Shown: in pieces, positions 18,636 to 27,621 of the stretch | Position numbering within the stretch: position 1 is the first letter of the stretch | How the letters are laid out: every line of letters begins with the position of its first letter | Made by a program: the position numbers and the translations under genes | The notes under the pieces: generated by a model | Seen by the model: the letters and a program-made list of their open reading frames with translations, nothing else | The model's database searches: none | Told to the model about the DNA's origin: nothing | DNA from: Leptotrichia sp. oral taxon 223 | GTDB taxonomy: Bacteria > Fusobacteriota > Fusobacteriia > Fusobacteriales > Leptotrichiaceae | NCBI RefSeq assembly: GCF_013394795.1 | Contig: NZ_JABXYU010000001.1 | Coordinates: 1,674,001-1,738,000, forward strand | Direction of reading: 5' to 3' | Length of the DNA stretch: 64,000 nucleotides

Positions 18636-18664
18636 ATTATATCACAAAAACGTTTCGTATTAAA
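18636..18664 (-). promoter_or_regulatory. ppc promoter with extended -10
   Basis: On the minus strand TATAAT at 18641-18636 is preceded by TGA. A weak -35 (TTTAAT, 18664-18659) is 17 bases upstream. The leader is about 70 bases. Confidence 0.55.
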
Positions 18665-18699
18665 TAGCGATTTTAAATTATTACAAAATGTGCTATAAT

Positions 18700-19260
18700 T
18701 TTAACAAAATATAAAAAATTTACAAAAAATATTTTTTAAAAATAAATTTTTTATTTTAGTTAACTTAAAGTGGACTTATTTACATAGTGAATTTTTTTAA
18801 TTTTTATTATTTAAATTATTTTAAGCAGGGAGATCAGATGCCATCTTTCCTGTTTCGCAATAACAGTTATTTTAGCATAATTAACTAGTTAACACTTAAT
18901 AATGTTTGCGAAAGTTCTACGAACTACCCACGCTTTACGTAAAACTTTCTTATAGAAAAAATAGAACTTGCTTTTGAATATAGATTATTTCATCATAAAT
19001 AACTATATATAATTCAAAATTTATTTTAGAAGCTCAAACAGCTATTTTTCTTCTAACGAAATTTTGCTTATTATTTGTTTTAGTTAAATTAACTGTTGTA
19101 ATTAAATTAAAATTGTCGTGATTTTTTTGTAATGAAAATGATTGTTTGAGCGAAGTTTTACGTAGCGAGTTTCATTTTTATTTCAAAAAAATGCTTAGAC
19201 GAGCGGGGATTGCAAAGGGGATGGCGACTGTTCCCCTTTGCTTTATAAAAAAGAAAAAGC
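18700..19260. other. Structured non-coding stretch between ppc and mutS2
   Basis: No credible ORF. Several hairpins stand out: CAGGGAGAT with ATCTTTCCTG near 18827-18852; the perfect palindrome TTAACTAGTTAA at 18881-18892; an 11-of-12 stem GAAAGTTCTACG/CGTAAAACTTTC at 18910-18949; and a GC-rich perfect 10-base stem GCAAAGGGGA/TCCCCTTTGC at 19212-19241. GCGAAGTTTTACG near 19150 echoes GCGAAAGTTCTACG at 18908. A possible extended -10 (TGCTATAAT, 18691-18699) points into the stretch. It could be a non-coding RNA or a decayed repeat element; I cannot name a family. Confidence 0.4.
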
Positions 19261-19376
19261 ATAAAATTATCAGGAAAAATCTTTATTAACAATAATTTGT
19301 TTCATATAATTTAAATAAGAATATAGGATTTTTAAAATATTAAATAAAAGAAAAAAAGAATGTTGAGGGAAAGAAA

Positions 19377-21716
19377 ATGGAAAAAAATTATGATGTATTG
19401 GAATTTTATAAGATAATTAACGAACTTATTGATTTATCAAGATTGGAAAAGACGAAAGAAAAGTTTCTGGATATTGATATTATAAAGGAAAAGTCGGTTT
19501 TGGACAGGGAGCTTATGCTCATGAAAGAGATGATTGACTTTTATAAATATGATGACGGACTGGAACTTGTGGGGCTTGCGGATATTACTAAGATGATGAA
19601 TTCTATTGATATTATTGGATCTTATTTGAGTGCTGAGGATTTGGCGGTTTTGAAGAAAAATTTGACAATTTTTAGGATTTCTAAGAGCAGAGCTAAGAAT
19701 GTCAGGGATAAATATAGAACAATTTGGAATTTGTTTAGTGATGTTGAAGAAGTTAAGGATATTGAGAATTTTATTTCAGAAGCGATTAACGATGAAGGAG
19801 TGTTAAAGGATGATGCTTCAATTGGACTGAGAGATGTGAGAAGGCAGAAGCAGAATATTAATGCAAATATTAAAGAGAAATTTGATGAGCTGATTTCTAA
19901 TAAAAGTACGCAAAATGCCATTCAGGAAAGAATAATAACTCAGAGAAATGACAGATATGTAATTGCTGTAAAGACTGATTTTAAAGGGCTTATAAAAGGA
20001 ATAGAACATGACAGGTCTGCAACAGGAAGTACGGTTTACATTGAGCCTTTAAATGTTGTTTCATTAAATAACAAATTACGTGAATATGAGGCTCGTGAGC
20101 GTGAGGAAATTAGAAAAATACTGCTTAGAATTACAGAACTTGTAAAAACGAAAAAGGAAGAAATTCTGGAAATTAAGGAAATTTTGGAAAGACTGGACTT
20201 CATTGATGCGAAAACGACTTATTCGGTTAATAAGAAATGTATTGTTCCAAAAATTATTAACAAGGAATATTTGAAACTGGTTGAAGCAAGACATCCATTG
20301 ATTGATGAAAATGCGGTTGTGCCGATTAACTTTGAACTTGGGAATCCTGAGAATATAATGCTTATTACAGGGCCTAATACTGGTGGGAAAACGGTAACAT
20401 TGAAAGTGGCTGGACTTCTTACAATTATGGCTTTATCTGGTATCCCAATTCCTGCGAATGAAAAAACTGAAATTGGATATTTTCACAATGTATTGGCTGA
20501 TATTGGGGACGAACAAAGTCTGGAACAAAATTTATCCTCATTTTCAGGGCATGTTAGCAAGATAAAAGATATAATTGAACATGCAAACGGTAAATCACTT
20601 GTATTAATGGACGAATTAGGAAGTGGAACTGATCCGATGGAAGGAGCGGCTTTTGCAATGGCAATTATTGATTATCTAAATAAAAAGCACGTAACTTCAA
20701 TAATTACAACCCATTACAGCGAAGTAAAAGCATACGCCTTTAATACAACAGGAATTAAAAGTGCTTCAATGGAATTTAACGTAGAAACGTTATCTCCAAC
20801 GTACAGACTGCTGGAAGGAATACCAGGGGAAAGTAACGCCCTTATAATTGCAAGAAAATATGGGATTAGTGAAGAAGTAATTGAAAATGCAAAAAGTTAC
20901 ATAAGTGAAGACAATCAGCGTGTTGAAGAAATGCTAAAATCAATAAAGGAAAAAAATGACGAGCTGGAAACAATGCAGGCACAATTGGAAGCAACAAGAA
21001 CGGAACTTGACAAGCAAAAGACTATTTATGAAGAAAAAATGATAAAACTTGAAAATGAAAAAAATGAAATTATAAAACGTGCCTACGAGGAAGCCGATAA
21101 TTACTTGAAAAATATGCAGGCAAAAGCCAAAAACCTGATTGACAAAATTAACAGCGAGGAATCTAAGAAAGAAGATGCAAAAAATGCTCAAAGAAGCCTG
21201 AATATGCTACGTGAATCATTTATTACGGATAAAAAGAAAAATGTAAAGGAAAAGAAAGTTGTTACTCAAAATACGGATTTTTCCGTTGGAGAAGAAGTGC
21301 TTGTAAAAACAATGAACCAAAATGGAAAAATTTTGAAAATAATGTCAAACAACCGTATCCAAGTCCAAACTGGAATATTAAAGCTGGTTGTATCAACTGA
21401 CGATATTGTAAAAATTCAGAAGAGAAAAACAAATAAATTCAAAAACTTCGCCTCATTAAAACGAACTTCCCAAGTACGAGGAGAAATCGACTTGCGTGGA
21501 ATGAACGCCGATGAAGCAATCGCTGAACTTGAAACATACATGGACAGAGCAATGCTCACAGGCTACCACGAAATCTACATAATTCACGGAAAAGGAACAA
21601 TGGTTCTAAGAAAAAAAATCCACGAATACTTAAGAACTTCAAAATATGTAACAGAATTTAAGGATGCCAATCAGAATGAAGGTGGAATTGGGTGTACGGT
21701 GGCTACTTTGAAGTAG
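19377..21716 (+). CDS. mutS2: Endonuclease MutS2
   Basis: MutS-family ATPase with a C-terminal Smr nuclease domain, acting on branched DNA (suppression of recombination) or stalled ribosomes, depending on species. 779 residues. The core and clamp occupy about 1-310. Walker A is LITGPNTGGKTVTLK at about residue 330, Walker B SLVLMDELGSGTDPMEGAA, then ITTHYSEVKAYA. A long coiled coil spans about 500-620, and the Smr domain (from about 690) has EIDLRGMNADEA and YIIHGKGTMVLRKKI. Full length. AGGGAAAG lies before the ATG. The ptuA-like gene starts 30 bases after the stop, so read-through is likely. Confidence 0.96.
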   Translation: MEKNYDVLEFYKIINELIDLSRLEKTKEKFLDIDIIKEKSVLDRELMLMKEMIDFYKYDDGLELVGLADITKMMNSIDIIGSYLSAEDLAVLKKNLTIFRISKSRAKNVRDKYRTIWNLFSDVEEVKDIENFISEAINDEGVLKDDASIGLRDVRRQKQNINANIKEKFDELISNKSTQNAIQERIITQRNDRYVIAVKTDFKGLIKGIEHDRSATGSTVYIEPLNVVSLNNKLREYEAREREEIRKILLRITELVKTKKEEILEIKEILERLDFIDAKTTYSVNKKCIVPKIINKEYLKLVEARHPLIDENAVVPINFELGNPENIMLITGPNTGGKTVTLKVAGLLTIMALSGIPIPANEKTEIGYFHNVLADIGDEQSLEQNLSSFSGHVSKIKDIIEHANGKSLVLMDELGSGTDPMEGAAFAMAIIDYLNKKHVTSIITTHYSEVKAYAFNTTGIKSASMEFNVETLSPTYRLLEGIPGESNALIIARKYGISEEVIENAKSYISEDNQRVEEMLKSIKEKNDELETMQAQLEATRTELDKQKTIYEEKMIKLENEKNEIIKRAYEEADNYLKNMQAKAKNLIDKINSEESKKEDAKNAQRSLNMLRESFITDKKKNVKEKKVVTQNTDFSVGEEVLVKTMNQNGKILKIMSNNRIQVQTGILKLVVSTDDIVKIQKRKTNKFKNFASLKRTSQVRGEIDLRGMNADEAIAELETYMDRAMLTGYHEIYIIHGKGTMVLRKKIHEYLRTSKYVTEFKDANQNEGGIGCTVATLK

Positions 21717-21746
21717 GACATTTGATTTAAAGGAGAATGAAAATTT

Positions 21747-22946
21747 ATGAAAATAAAAAATCTTCATATAAAAGAATTTAAAGGATTGAGAGATATATCT
21801 ATAAATTTTGAAAAAAATGATGAACTGTTAGATTTATTAGTTTTAGCAGGTTCAAATGGAAGTGGAAAAACTAGAGTTTTGGAAAGTATTTTAAAATATT
21901 TTCAAGATTATCTTGATTATAAACAGAATAATATTGAAGTAGGAATATTTTATGAAGAAAAAGAAAAAAATTGTATAAGTAATGTTCAAAATTTTTTTTA
22001 CGGATTAAAAAATTTTAGTTATCATGAAGTTAATAATCCATTATATGAAATACATATTGAAATAAAAAATAAATTAGATATTTTACCTAAAATAATTTAT
22101 GTTCCAACAGAAATAAATTTTCAAAAAATGAATGTAGCTTCGACTACTTTAGTTCAAGAATATAAATTTATTAATATTGTGAATACAAATTTAATAAAAG
22201 ATATTCCGTCTTACATAGCTACAAAAATGATTTCAGCAATGCTCAAAAATAAAAATGAAAAAGTTGGAGACGTACAAAAAAAAGTTTTTAATGAAATAAA
22301 TGAAATATTTGAAAATTTAAGTATAGATGTAAAAGTTGAAGATATTTCACAAGATGGTAGAAATATTACACTTTTCACAAATTCTTCAGGAGATGAATTT
22401 GATATAAACGAATTATCGTCTGGTGAAAAACAGTTATTTTTACGGACTTTGGCTATAAAAATGTTAAATCCTGAAAATTCAATTATTTTGATCGATGAGC
22501 CAGAACTTTCATTGCATCCGAGATGGCAGCAAAGAATTGTCGATGTTTATAGAAAAATTGGAAAAAACAATCAGATAATTATTGCAACACATTCGCCACA
22601 TATTTTAGGAAGTGTGAAAAAAGAAAATATTATGTTGCTGGATAAGGATGATGAAGGGAAAATTGTGGTTAAAACTGGGGATGAATTGTATGATTCTTAT
22701 GGACAGCCGACAGAGAGAATATTAGAAGATATAATGGGGCTTAAAACAACTAGAAATCAGGAAATATTTGATAAATTGGAAAAAATTAGAGAAATGGTTA
22801 ATGAGGATAAGTATGAAACTGATGATTTTAAAAAAGAATATGGTGATTTAAAGGAAATATTGGGGACAATGGACGAGGACATTATGCTTATAGATATGGA
22901 AATTCAAATCAGAAGGAAAGGGTTGAAGAATGTTAAAAATAAATAA
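21747..22946 (+). CDS. ptuA: PtuA-like AAA ATPase of a Septu-type defence pair
   Basis: ABC/SMC-like AAA ATPase of 399 residues. Walker A is at about 34-42 (AGSNGSGKT), the ABC signature at 221-228 (ELSSGEKQ), Walker B at 245-250 followed by the D-loop (IILIDEPELSLHPRWQ), and the switch His in ATHSPH at 279-284. The insert between is short and helical. The next gene overlaps it by 17 bases and encodes an HNH nuclease, the two-gene arrangement of Septu, an anti-phage system; in some retrons the same pair acts as effector. No reverse transcriptase is present. It sits between housekeeping genes mutS2 and cysS. AAAGGAG precedes the ATG. The name is a family-level call. Confidence 0.82.
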   Translation: MKIKNLHIKEFKGLRDISINFEKNDELLDLLVLAGSNGSGKTRVLESILKYFQDYLDYKQNNIEVGIFYEEKEKNCISNVQNFFYGLKNFSYHEVNNPLYEIHIEIKNKLDILPKIIYVPTEINFQKMNVASTTLVQEYKFINIVNTNLIKDIPSYIATKMISAMLKNKNEKVGDVQKKVFNEINEIFENLSIDVKVEDISQDGRNITLFTNSSGDEFDINELSSGEKQLFLRTLAIKMLNPENSIILIDEPELSLHPRWQQRIVDVYRKIGKNNQIIIATHSPHILGSVKKENIMLLDKDDEGKIVVKTGDELYDSYGQPTERILEDIMGLKTTRNQEIFDKLEKIREMVNEDKYETDDFKKEYGDLKEILGTMDEDIMLIDMEIQIRRKGLKNVKNK

Positions 22947-23541
22947 AACTTCAGAGCCAAACTTTTTGAAAGAATTTAAGAAAAAAGAAAAACCAAAAAA
23001 TTGGAAAGATTTTGATTTTGAAATAAAAAAAGAATTAAAAAATTATATGTTGGAAAATGAACAGAAAATCGGAAATAATAGTTATTGTCCTTATTGTGAA
23101 AGAAAAATAATTGCAAGTAAAAATAGTCAGATAGAACATATTAAACCTAAAGATAGATTTCCAGAATTATTTTTGGATTATAAAAATTTTATTACAGGAT
23201 GTCTTAATATTGAGAGCTGTGGCTCAAAGAAAAGCAACAAATGGAGCGATTTGTTTATAAATCCAGTAATTGACAATCCAGAGAAATATTTTTCATATAA
23301 CAGAATGACGGGAGAAATAATTCCAAGAAAAGATATTTCAGAAAAAGAATTGGAAAAAGTTGAGTACACGATTAAAATATTGAATTTGAATGGTGATAAA
23401 AGATTGTTAAAGGGAAGAAAAAGTGTAATAAAAATGATTGAGAATTATCAAAAAACTTACGATGATGAAATATTGAGAGAAATATCTGAAGATTTAGATT
23501 TTCCAACATTGAGAAATTTTTTAATTGAGAGTTTTAAATAA
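22930..23541 (+). CDS. ptuB: PtuB-like HNH endonuclease of a Septu-type defence pair
   Basis: 203-residue HNH nuclease of the PtuB / retron-associated HNH type. A CPYC zinc motif lies at 53-56, the catalytic EH at 69-70 in QIEHIKPK, Asn in YKNFITGC at 86, and a second Cys pair at 91 and 97. The C-terminal half is helical and charged. It begins inside ptuA in another frame, with GGAAAGGG upstream, a sign of translational coupling. In Septu systems the nuclease is held by the ATPase and degrades nucleic acid on infection; that function is known for the family, not shown here. All visible key residues are intact. Confidence 0.84.
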   Translation: MLKINKTSEPNFLKEFKKKEKPKNWKDFDFEIKKELKNYMLENEQKIGNNSYCPYCERKIIASKNSQIEHIKPKDRFPELFLDYKNFITGCLNIESCGSKKSNKWSDLFINPVIDNPEKYFSYNRMTGEIIPRKDISEKELEKVEYTIKILNLNGDKRLLKGRKSVIKMIENYQKTYDDEILREISEDLDFPTLRNFLIESFK

Positions 23542-23562
23542 TGTAAAAATCGAGGTTTAATT

Positions 23563-24057
23563 ATGGGAAAAGTAACTATAATATTTTTATTATTTGGAAC
23601 ATTGCTTTTTTCAGCAAATTATCCAAAAGAAAAAATAATACGAATTATCGAAAAAAATGAAAAATATGAATGTATTCCTGATAAAAAAGTAAGGAAAATT
23701 GGATGGGAATTAAATGGACAGTCTTTTATTGGGCATTTGGATGAAAATGGGGAACGATATGGGGAGTTTAGGGAAATAGATGACGATACTCTTAGAGAAT
23801 GCTATTTAGAAGATGAATATATTAATTATTATAAAAATCGATATTTTTATAAGGAAAATAAAAAAATATCGTTAATTGTCAGTTATGGTGAGAAAAAAGA
23901 TAATATTCAATTAATATTAAAAAATGTAAAAGGTATAAGAAGAGCATATTTTTTTGAGCGAAAAGGTAAGAAATATAAAAGGAAAAATTTGATAATGACA
24001 TTTGATCCAGCTATTATTTTTTATCCTAGTGGTTTAATAAAAGAAAAATTGGAATAA
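23563..24057 (+). CDS. Exported protein of unknown function
   Basis: 164 residues with a short signal peptide (MGKVTIIFLLFGTLLFSANY; cleavage after about residue 18). The mature part is charged, with many Lys and Glu. The segment GHLDENGERYGEFREIDDD resembles one MORN-like strand pair, too little for a domain call. It starts 21 bases after ptuB, which suggests co-transcription, although an exported protein is not a usual Septu partner. I do not recognise a family. Confidence 0.7.
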   Translation: MGKVTIIFLLFGTLLFSANYPKEKIIRIIEKNEKYECIPDKKVRKIGWELNGQSFIGHLDENGERYGEFREIDDDTLRECYLEDEYINYYKNRYFYKENKKISLIVSYGEKKDNIQLILKNVKGIRRAYFFERKGKKYKRKNLIMTFDPAIIFYPSGLIKEKLE

Positions 24058-24114
24058 CTAAAATTAAATGAACCAAAATAAATTAAAAGTTTTCAAAAGT
24101 AGGGAGAATAAAAA

Positions 24115-25566
24115 ATGAAACTTTACAACACAATGACGAATAAAGTCGAAGAATTTAAGACAATAGAAGAAAATAAGGTAAAAATGTATGTTTGTGGGCC
24201 TACGGTTTATAACTACATACATTTGGGAAATGCACGTCCGATTGTGGTTTTTGATACGTTGGCACGATATTTTAAATATAAAGGGATGGAAGTTAATTAC
24301 GTACAGAATTTTACGGATGTGGATGATAAGATTATAAATAAATCAATTGAAGAAGGAATTTCTGCAAGTGAAGTTTCAGAAAAATATATAAAGTGTTTTT
24401 TTGAAGATATTAACAGGCTAAATATTCTTGAGAGTGTGAAAAGACCTAAGGTTACTGAGAATATGGCAGAAATTATTGAGATTATTCAAAAATTAATTGA
24501 TAATGGGTTTGCTTATGAGAAAGACGGGGATGTTTATTTTGAGGTGAAAAAATATAAGGATTATGGGAAATTGTCAAATCAGAAAATTGAGGAGCTGGAA
24601 CTTGGGGCTAGGATTGATGTGTCAGAAATTAAGAAAAATCCAGTAGACTTTGCACTTTGGAAGAAAAAGAAGGATGGAGAGCCGTTTTGGGAATCGCCTT
24701 GGGGACAGGGGCGTCCTGGATGGCATATAGAATGTAGTGCCATGGCAAAAAAATATCTTGGGGATACATTTGATATTCACGGCGGTGGACAGGATTTAGT
24801 TTTTCCGCATCACGAAAATGAGATTGCCCAAAGCAAGTGTGCTTATCACGGAAACTTTGCAAATTACTGGCTTCACAACGGATTTATTCAGATAAATGGT
24901 GACAAGATGTCAAAATCGCTAGGAAATTTCTTTTTGCTTCGTGAAATACTTGAAAAATTCTCTGGGAATGTAGTAAGGCTTTTTATTCTAAGTACGCATT
25001 ACAGAAAGCCAATTAACTTTTCATTTGAGAATATGGAGGATACGAAAAAAGCGTTGCAAAATATTATAAAATCAATGAATAAATTTGAGAATATTGTTGA
25101 AAAATATAAAAATGAAAAAATAGAAAATGTTAAAATTTCAGAATTTTCTCAAAGAATTGATGAATTTAATAAAAAATTTGAAGAGGCAATGGATGAGGAT
25201 ATGAACACACCGCAAGCACTAGCGACTATTTTTGATCAGATTAGGGAAACAAATAAATTTATTTCCACAAATGAAAATGAGTTTTCCACAATTTATTATG
25301 AAATAAAAAAATCTTACGATTCTTTGAAGAAGAAAATAGAAAATGTATTTGGAATAGCACTTGAAGCGGAAAATGCTGTGAAGGAGGAAGATGGAGAGAA
25401 TATGGAATTGACAAAAAAATTAATTGAATTGTTGATAAAATTACGAAGTGAGGCAAGAAGCGAGAAAAATTTCAAGTTATCTGATGAAATTCGGGATGAA
25501 TTGAAGGCACTTGGGGTAGAAATTAAGGATAATAAGGATGGAAGTACAGATTATAATTTATTGTAA
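24115..25566 (+). CDS. cysS: Cysteinyl-tRNA synthetase
   Basis: Charges tRNA-Cys; class I, 483 residues. C27 in YVCGPTVYNYIHLGNARP is the first zinc ligand, with the HIGH-type motif at 36-39. Further zinc ligands lie in GWHIECSAMA and FPHHENEIAQS. KMSKS is at 264-268 in GDKMSKSLGNF. The C-terminal anticodon-binding helices include RSEARSEKNFKLSDEIRDEL. Full length. AGGGAG precedes the ATG; coaBC follows after 25 bases. Confidence 0.98.
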   Translation: MKLYNTMTNKVEEFKTIEENKVKMYVCGPTVYNYIHLGNARPIVVFDTLARYFKYKGMEVNYVQNFTDVDDKIINKSIEEGISASEVSEKYIKCFFEDINRLNILESVKRPKVTENMAEIIEIIQKLIDNGFAYEKDGDVYFEVKKYKDYGKLSNQKIEELELGARIDVSEIKKNPVDFALWKKKKDGEPFWESPWGQGRPGWHIECSAMAKKYLGDTFDIHGGGQDLVFPHHENEIAQSKCAYHGNFANYWLHNGFIQINGDKMSKSLGNFFLLREILEKFSGNVVRLFILSTHYRKPINFSFENMEDTKKALQNIIKSMNKFENIVEKYKNEKIENVKISEFSQRIDEFNKKFEEAMDEDMNTPQALATIFDQIRETNKFISTNENEFSTIYYEIKKSYDSLKKKIENVFGIALEAENAVKEEDGENMELTKKLIELLIKLRSEARSEKNFKLSDEIRDELKALGVEIKDNKDGSTDYNLL

Positions 25567-25591
25567 TTTTTGATTTAAAAAGAGGGAAAAA

Positions 25592-26797
25592 ATGAAAAAT
25601 ATTTTAGTAGGAGTTACAGGGGGAATTGCGGCATATAAATCAGCTGGGATTGTATCGCTTTTGAAAAAGAAAGGATATAATGTGAAAGTTGTGATGACTG
25701 AAAATGCTACAAAAATCATTGGACCTTTGACTCTTGAAACTTTATCAAGAAATAGGATTTATGTGGATATGTGGGATAGTAATCCGCATTATGAGGTGGA
25801 GCATATTTCACTTGCGAATTGGGCGGATGTGGTTTTGATTGCACCTGCGACTTATAATATAATTGGGAAAGTGGCAAATGGGATTGCAGATGATATGCTT
25901 ACGACGATCCTTTCTGCTGTTTCGGTAAGAAAGCCAGTATTTTTTGCTTTGGCAATGAATGTGAATATGTATGAAAATCCGATTTTAAAAGAAAATATTA
26001 ATAAGCTGAAATCTTTTGGATATAGGTTTATTGATGCAGAAGAAGGCTTGCTTGCCTGCAATTATAGTGCGAAGGGGAGAATGAGCGAGCCAGAAGATAT
26101 TGTCGATGAAATAGAAAGATACAGTATTTTTTCAAAAATAGAAAATTTTGATACTGCATTAAAAGGCAAACAAATTCTTATAACAAGCGGACGAACAAAG
26201 GAAAATATTGATCCTGTCAGATATTTGTCAAATAATTCAAGTGGGAAAATGGGGTATTCACTTGCTCAGGCAGCTGCTGATTTAGGAGCAGAAGTAACAT
26301 TAATTAGCGGGCCTACGGATTTGAAAGTTCCAAATGGGCTTGAAAACTTTATTTCTGTAGAATCAGCACTTGAAATGTATGAAAAAGTGAAAGAATATTT
26401 TGAAGATACTGATATTTTTATAGCTTGTGCCGCAGTTGCTGATTATAGAGCGAAGGGATACAAAAACGAAAAAATAAAGAAATCTGATTCAGATTTGGTT
26501 ATAGAATTAGTTAGAAACCCTGATATTTTGCTAGAGATGAGCAGGAAGAAGGAAAAACAGCTATTAGTTGGATTTGCGGCAGAAACTAACGATATAAGGG
26601 AAAATGCCTTGAAAAAGCTGGAAAAGAAAAATTTGGATATTATAGTGGCAAATAATGCGTCTGTAATGGGCAGCGATGAAAATGTGATTGAGATTATTAA
26701 AAAAGATAGGACTTCGGTGGAAATTAGTCAGAAAAGTAAGGTGGAGCTGGCTTATGATATTTTGAGAGAAGTTATTTTTGAGTTGAAAAAGAGATAA
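25592..26797 (+). CDS. coaBC: Phosphopantothenoylcysteine synthetase/decarboxylase
   Basis: Bifunctional enzyme of coenzyme A synthesis that couples cysteine to 4'-phosphopantothenate and then decarboxylates it. 401 residues. The N-terminal flavoprotein CoaC (about 1-185) has GVTGGIAAYKSAG, FALAMNVNMYENP and the catalytic Cys in EGLLACNYSAKGRM. The C-terminal CoaB (about 190-400) begins LITSGRTKENIDPVRYLSNN and has SSGKMGYSLAQAAADLGAEV, CAAVADYRAK and GFAAETND. AGAGGG precedes the ATG. Likely operon with cysS. Confidence 0.97.
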   Translation: MKNILVGVTGGIAAYKSAGIVSLLKKKGYNVKVVMTENATKIIGPLTLETLSRNRIYVDMWDSNPHYEVEHISLANWADVVLIAPATYNIIGKVANGIADDMLTTILSAVSVRKPVFFALAMNVNMYENPILKENINKLKSFGYRFIDAEEGLLACNYSAKGRMSEPEDIVDEIERYSIFSKIENFDTALKGKQILITSGRTKENIDPVRYLSNNSSGKMGYSLAQAAADLGAEVTLISGPTDLKVPNGLENFISVESALEMYEKVKEYFEDTDIFIACAAVADYRAKGYKNEKIKKSDSDLVIELVRNPDILLEMSRKKEKQLLVGFAAETNDIRENALKKLEKKNLDIIVANNASVMGSDENVIEIIKKDRTSVEISQKSKVELAYDILREVIFELKKR

Positions 26798-26865
26798 AGT
26801 TTTTTGAAATTATGAATGTGTTGATTTTTATAAGTTCATTGATTTTGTAAAAGGGAGAATAAATT

Positions 26866-27099
26866 ATGAAATCTGAAAAACAAAAGATAAAAAAAGTATA
26901 CATGCTGTATCATAGAGATGAAAAGGATGACGATAAATTAATAGGATTTTTTTCAACAAAGGAAAAGGCATTGGAAATTGTTGATAAATGGAAAGAAATG
27001 AAAGGTTTTAGGGATTTTCCTGAAGGATTTAAAATTAGAACCATGATAATTGGGAAAGATTACTACACAAAAGGGTTTAAATCTAAAAGCCTTAAATAA
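26866..27099 (+). CDS. Small protein with one copy of a repeated domain
   Basis: 77 residues, soluble. KKVYMLYHRDEKDD, then a GFFSTKEKALEIVDKWKEMKGFRDFPEGF segment (key residues FFSTKEKA and KGF), matches the domain that occurs twice in the next gene, so the two are paralogous. The pattern resembles the short DUF7336-type domain, though I cannot confirm the number. GGGAG precedes the ATG, and the next gene starts 12 bases after the stop. Function unknown. Confidence 0.75.
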   Translation: MKSEKQKIKKVYMLYHRDEKDDDKLIGFFSTKEKALEIVDKWKEMKGFRDFPEGFKIRTMIIGKDYYTKGFKSKSLK

Positions 27100-27111
27100 T
27101 TAGGAGAAACT

Positions 27112-27582
27112 ATGGAAATATGGATTTTATCACATGGATATGATTATGGAGATGTCTATGATAAATATAAGTGGAATGACGAAGCAAGGTTTTTAGGTGC
27201 CTATTATACAAAGGAAGAAGGATTGAAAGCACTGGAAAAATATAAAAAAATCAAAGGATTTTGTTCACATTTGGATGGGTTCTGGCTAGAAAAGCATCAT
27301 TTGGATAAATATACTGGATGGGAAGGTGGTTATGTTACTTATTATAAAGAAGATGAGGTAAAAATTGATAATTCAAAAAATCAAAAATTATATGTACTTT
27401 CTCATTTTTATTATACTGATAAAGATAAAATAAAAGAAAAACATCGAATTTTATCAGTATGTTTGTCAAAATTAGAAGCTAGGAAGAAAATAAAGGAATA
27501 TCAGAAAATAGAAGGATTTTCTTCACATATTTCTAATTTTTACATTGAAGAATATATTTTGGATGAAGAAAAAAATAAATAA
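27112..27582 (+). CDS. Small protein with two copies of the same repeated domain
   Basis: 156 residues. Repeat one (about 1-67) reads IWILSHGYDYGD, then GAYYTKEEGLKALEKYK and KGFCSHLDGFWLEKHHLD. Repeat two (about 90-152) reads LYVLSHFYYTD, then KLEARKKIKEYQKIEGF and SSHISNFYIEEYILD. The shared plan is a strand ending LSH, a helix with Ala/Glu/Lys, a GF(C/S)SH turn and a final strand. Soluble, no signal peptide. Operon-like with the preceding one-repeat paralogue (12-base gap, AGGAG). Function unknown; no catalytic pattern is evident. Confidence 0.78.
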   Translation: MEIWILSHGYDYGDVYDKYKWNDEARFLGAYYTKEEGLKALEKYKKIKGFCSHLDGFWLEKHHLDKYTGWEGGYVTYYKEDEVKIDNSKNQKLYVLSHFYYTDKDKIKEKHRILSVCLSKLEARKKIKEYQKIEGFSSHISNFYIEEYILDEEKNK

Positions 27583-27621
27583 AAGAAGGAGAGGCTATAC
27601 AAATTTAGCAAATTGATTATT

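Noticed and set aside
21747-23541. Retron with PtuAB effector.
   Set aside because: No reverse transcriptase gene and no msr/msd-like structured region between mutS2 and the ATPase gene (30 bases).
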